A stretch of DNA of 19,155 nt from an uncultured Clostridium sp. (GTDB taxonomy: Bacteria; Bacillota; Clostridia; Peptostreptococcales; Peptostreptococcaceae), in NCBI GenBank assembly GCA_900557165.1, contig USRS01000045.1:1-19155 (forward strand). The letters are read 5' to 3'. Shown in pieces: positions 16,918 through 19,155 of this stretch. Numbering within the stretch: the stretch's first letter is position 1; the number at the start of each line of letters is the position of its first letter. The notes below the pieces were generated by a model that was not told the DNA's origin, made no database searches, and saw only the letters and a program-made list of their open reading frames with translations. The translations under genes and the position numbers were made by a program.

Positions 16918-17605
16918 CCTCTTCACATCCTTTCCACTTATAGCCCATTCCTCTCACTGTTATAATATGTTTTGGAGTGCTTGAATCATCTTCTATTTTT
17001 TCTCTCAGACGTTTTATATAAACTGTAAGTGTATTATCATTTATAAAATCATAAGTTACATCCCAAAGTTTTTCTAAAATTTGATTTCTGCTTAAAACTA
17101 TATTTTCATTTTTAATTAAAATTAATAAAAGTTTGTATTCAGCAGAAGTTAAAAATACTTCTTCATTATTTTTATAAACTCTAGCTTCCAAAGTATGTAT
17201 ACTTAAATCACCGTATTTTAAAACTTTTTGAGGTGCTTCTTCTTTTTTATTTCTTCTAAGAACTGCTTTTATTCTAGATATTAATTCCCTAACTCTAAAA
17301 GGCTTTGTTATATAATCATCCCCACCTAAATCAAGGCCCATAACTATATTTACCTCATCGTCACATGCTGTTAAAAATATTATGGGTGTGTTATTTGTTT
17401 TTCTTATTTCTTTGCAAAAATCATAGCCATTTCCATCAGGCAGTGTCACATCTAGCAAAATAATATCATAGTTTTTTTCATGTATGCTTTTTCTGCTACT
17501 TTCTAAATCTTTGCATATTTCCAAACTAAATCCCTCTTGTTCAAGGGCATATTTTACTCCAAAGGCAATTGTAGAATCATCTTCCACCATAAGAATATTT
17601 ATCAT
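16910..17605 (-). CDS. OmpR-family response regulator of the second module
   Basis: The 231-residue protein has a receiver domain with acidic E8/D9/D10, phosphoacceptor D52 in LLDVTLPDGNG and K101 in YITKPF. A winged helix follows, with FINDNTLTVYIKRLREKIED and C-terminal VRGMGYKWKG. The NDNTLTV stretch is identical to that of the module 1 regulator, consistent with recognition of similar operators. GGGAGG lies five bases before the ATG at 17605. It starts the minus-strand module and is divergent from the DUF2207 gene. Confidence 0.95.
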   Translation of the reverse strand: MINILMVEDDSTIAFGVKYALEQEGFSLEICKDLESSRKSIHEKNYDIILLDVTLPDGNGYDFCKEIRKTNNTPIIFLTACDDEVNIVMGLDLGGDDYITKPFRVRELISRIKAVLRRNKKEEAPQKVLKYGDLSIHTLEARVYKNNEEVFLTSAEYKLLLILIKNENIVLSRNQILEKLWDVTYDFINDNTLTVYIKRLREKIEDDSSTPKHIITVRGMGYKWKGCEEDD

Positions 17606-17639
17606 TTTTTCCTCCCAAATTTTCCATAATTATATTATT

Positions 17640-17668
17640 ATTATACAATAAGTTAGATAATATAATAA
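17640..17668 (-). promoter_or_regulatory. Candidate promoter of the second regulator-kinase pair
   Basis: A perfect -10 TATAAT (17645-17640) is paired at 17 nt with a weak -35 TTATTA (17668-17663). This gives a leader of about 28 nt to the ATG at 17605. A second TATAAT at 17634-17629 is closer to the ribosome site and less likely. Confidence 0.45.
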
Positions 17669-17679
17669 GGCTACTTAAT

Positions 17680-17695
17680 ATTACATTCTAGTCAC
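17680..17695. promoter_or_regulatory. Degenerate third copy of the GTGAC-N6-GTCAC repeat
   Basis: ATTACATTCTAGTCAC has one exact GTCAC arm and a partial left arm (three of five bases), matching TNAC-N6-GTNA. The bases that follow (CAAAA, then TTCACTTTA) resemble the stretch beside the module 2 operator on its minus strand. It lies between the divergent regulator and DUF2207 promoters. Confidence 0.35.
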
Positions 17696-17720
17696 AAAAT
17701 TTTTCCCTTCACTTTATAAT
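17691..17720 (+). promoter_or_regulatory. Predicted promoter of the DUF2207 gene
   Basis: A perfect -10 TATAAT (17715-17720) is paired with GTCACA (17691-17696, four of six matches) at 18 nt spacing. The predicted start is near 17727. The -35 box overlaps the degenerate operator, so a bound regulator could block this promoter as easily as activate it. Confidence 0.45.
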
Positions 17721-17776
17721 TTATTGAAGTTATGCAATTTATCATCTATCATAAAATTATAAGGGGGAGGTATTTT

Positions 17777-19029
17777 ATGAATAAATACAAAAAAATCTTA
17801 TATCTATTAGCAGTGTTTTTATGTTTTTTTAGTTTTAACTTTTATACAGCTTTTGCAGATGATGATGGTTATTACATAAAAAACATGGACGTTAAAATTG
17901 ATGCCAATGATAAAAGAGAGTTTAAAATTAAAGAAACCATTCATGTCTATTTTAATGAAGAAAGACATGGAATAATAAGAACTATTCCTAAAGAAGGCTC
18001 CTTAGAAGATTATAATATTACTGATGTAAATGTTGAAGGCGCTCCATTTGAAAAAGATGATTCATCAAGTATAGAACTTAAAATTGGTGATGAAGACCAA
18101 ACTATAGAAGGTGACAAAACTTATGTAATCACTTATACTCTAAAATTTTATAATGAATAAAATAAACATATCATCTAAATCAACTATTCCAGCAAATTGT
18201 GCCGTCACAATAAATGCAAAATTAAAGGAAGGTGCTTTTAAAAATGCTCCTATGAAAAAATATCCTTATATCATAAAAAGTGATATTGTAAATGCTACAA
18301 TCACCGAGGAAAAAAATTATATTATAAATAGAGATTATATTGTAGAAATAAATGAAAACAGAGATGAAAACAATTTAATTAATCTTTCTCTTTGGGAGAA
18401 ATACTCCTCTGATTATATGAAAAACATTACTATTGATAATAAAAAAATAAGTTTTAATTCTTCAAATAATTCTTTAGTTTTGCCTAAGGAAAAGGGAATT
18501 TATAAGTTTAAAGTAACTTATGAAGTGGAGCCTGTTTTAGCAGGAGATGTTAATTTTTATATAAACACTCCTTATGATGAAGGAAAAACTGAAAACCTTG
18601 AGGTAAATATTACTTCACCTTTTAATATAGATGATTATTATGTGAATTTTATGGAAAAAGGTGTGAATTTAGGTACAAAAAGATATACATCAGATATAAA
18701 TAATAAGACTTTAATTTTTACTAATTTAAACAATGTAAATGCTGGGGAATATATAAATTTCACTTTACAAGTTGATAATAATTTATTTAAAAGACCTACT
18801 CCATTTGTTTATTACGTATTCTTAGTTTTATCTTTATTAACTTTGCCTTTATTTATATTTTCATATATAAAAAATAAAGATAAAGAACCTTTTATAAGTG
18901 CCATTGAATTTTATCCTCCTCAAAACTTAAATAGTGCAGATGTTGCCTATGCTTATAATCAAAAAGTTAGCACTAGAGATATGGTTTCTTTAATATTTTA
19001 TTGGGCCAGCCATAATCATATTAAAATTA
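17777..19029 (+). pseudogene. Broken DUF2207 membrane protein gene
   Basis: AGGGGGAGG at 17762-17770 selects the ATG at 17777; an in-frame ATG at 17732 has no such site. The first piece (17777-18160) encodes a signal peptide ending TAFA (residue 27) and the start of the extracellular DUF2207 domain, through VITYTLKFYNE, then stops. The second piece, in another frame and overlapping from 18153, has no signal peptide. It carries more extracellular domain, a membrane segment (VYYVFLVLSLLTLPLFIFSYI) and the DUF2207 cytoplasmic motif IEFYPPQNLNSADVAYAYN. Conserved sequence normally found between these parts, of the GTGW-containing type, is absent, so an internal deletion rather than a one-base shift is likely. 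Similarity ends after HNHIKI near 19028, followed by an unrelated tail to the stop at 19115. Intact family members are usually about 550-650 residues. The function is unknown. Confidence 0.78.
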
Positions 19030-19155
19030 GGCTATGTTTTAATTTAGTGTTGAAAATAGATATTTTTATACATTTAGGTTATAATAGAGATATATTAATG
19101 TTTAGGAGGTTGTAGGATGCCAAGTATAAAGTCTATATTAACAGATATACAAACA
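19030..19155 (+). mobile_element. Probable left end of an insertion sequence
   Basis: The DUF2207 reading is lost abruptly at about 19029. From there the sequence begins GGCTATGTTTTAATTTAGTG, which looks like an insertion-sequence end. It then gives a ribosome site and an open reading frame, all within 90 bases. The right end lies outside the window, so terminal repeats and target duplication cannot be checked. Confidence 0.5.
19117..19155 (+). CDS. Start of an unidentified gene, possibly a transposase
   Basis: AGGAGGT (19104-19110) lies six bases before an ATG at 19117. Thirteen codons (MPSIKSILTDIQT) remain open to the window edge. This is too short to assign. Its place just inside the presumed insertion-sequence end makes a transposase the first guess. 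Confidence 0.5.
   Translation, partial: MPSIKSILTDIQT

Noticed and set aside
18153..19115. A separate intact gene for the second DUF2207 piece
   Set aside because: There is no ribosome site at its ATG and no signal peptide, although it has an extracellular-type domain before its membrane segment. Its tail after 19029 is unrelated to the family.

Overview
The window comes from a very AT-rich, low-GC Gram-positive bacterium, most likely a member of the Clostridia. The reasons are strong AGGAGG-type ribosome sites in front of almost every gene, a CodY global regulator, and topA placed directly beside codY. In Bacillus the genes trmFO, xerC/codV, hslV and hslU lie between those two. I cannot name a genus or species from sequence alone.

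Layout. (1) Positions 1-3237, minus strand: an antimicrobial-peptide sensing and detoxification module of the Bce type. It reads response regulator, intramembrane-sensing histidine kinase, palindromic operator, ABC ATPase, ABC permease. The permease runs off the left edge. (2) Positions 3261-9328, minus strand: a housekeeping cluster read in the order yraN, comM (yifB), dprA, topA, codY. codY has its own recognisable promoter in the topA-codY gap, and a strong hairpin follows its stop codon. (3) Positions 9402-12299, plus strand: two tandem paralogues of a membrane-anchored CapA/PgsA-like metallophosphatase-fold protein, each followed by a terminator. No other capsule gene is present. (4) Positions 12301-17605, minus strand: a second two-component plus ABC module with the same gene order (regulator, kinase, operator, ATPase, permease). 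Its protein subfamilies differ: a long two-FtsX-domain permease and a kinase with an extracytoplasmic domain. (5) Positions 17777-19155, plus strand: a DUF2207 membrane-protein gene divergent from module 2. It is broken twice, by an apparent internal deletion with loss of frame near 18158 and by truncation near 19030, where a probable insertion sequence begins.

How it fits together. Both ABC modules carry a GTGAC-N6-GTCAC inverted repeat between the kinase gene and the ATPase gene, about 36-38 nt upstream of a -10-like hexamer. A degenerate third copy lies in front of the DUF2207 gene. The two response regulators share a similar stretch in the DNA-binding domain. The window may therefore hold a small envelope-stress regulon with two sensor arms that recognise similar operators, flanking the DNA-processing and CodY cluster. 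The operators are visible in the sequence; their function and any cross-talk are inference. No stretch longer than about 200 bases lacks a gene or regulatory call. I saw no tRNA, rRNA, CRISPR array or complete mobile element.
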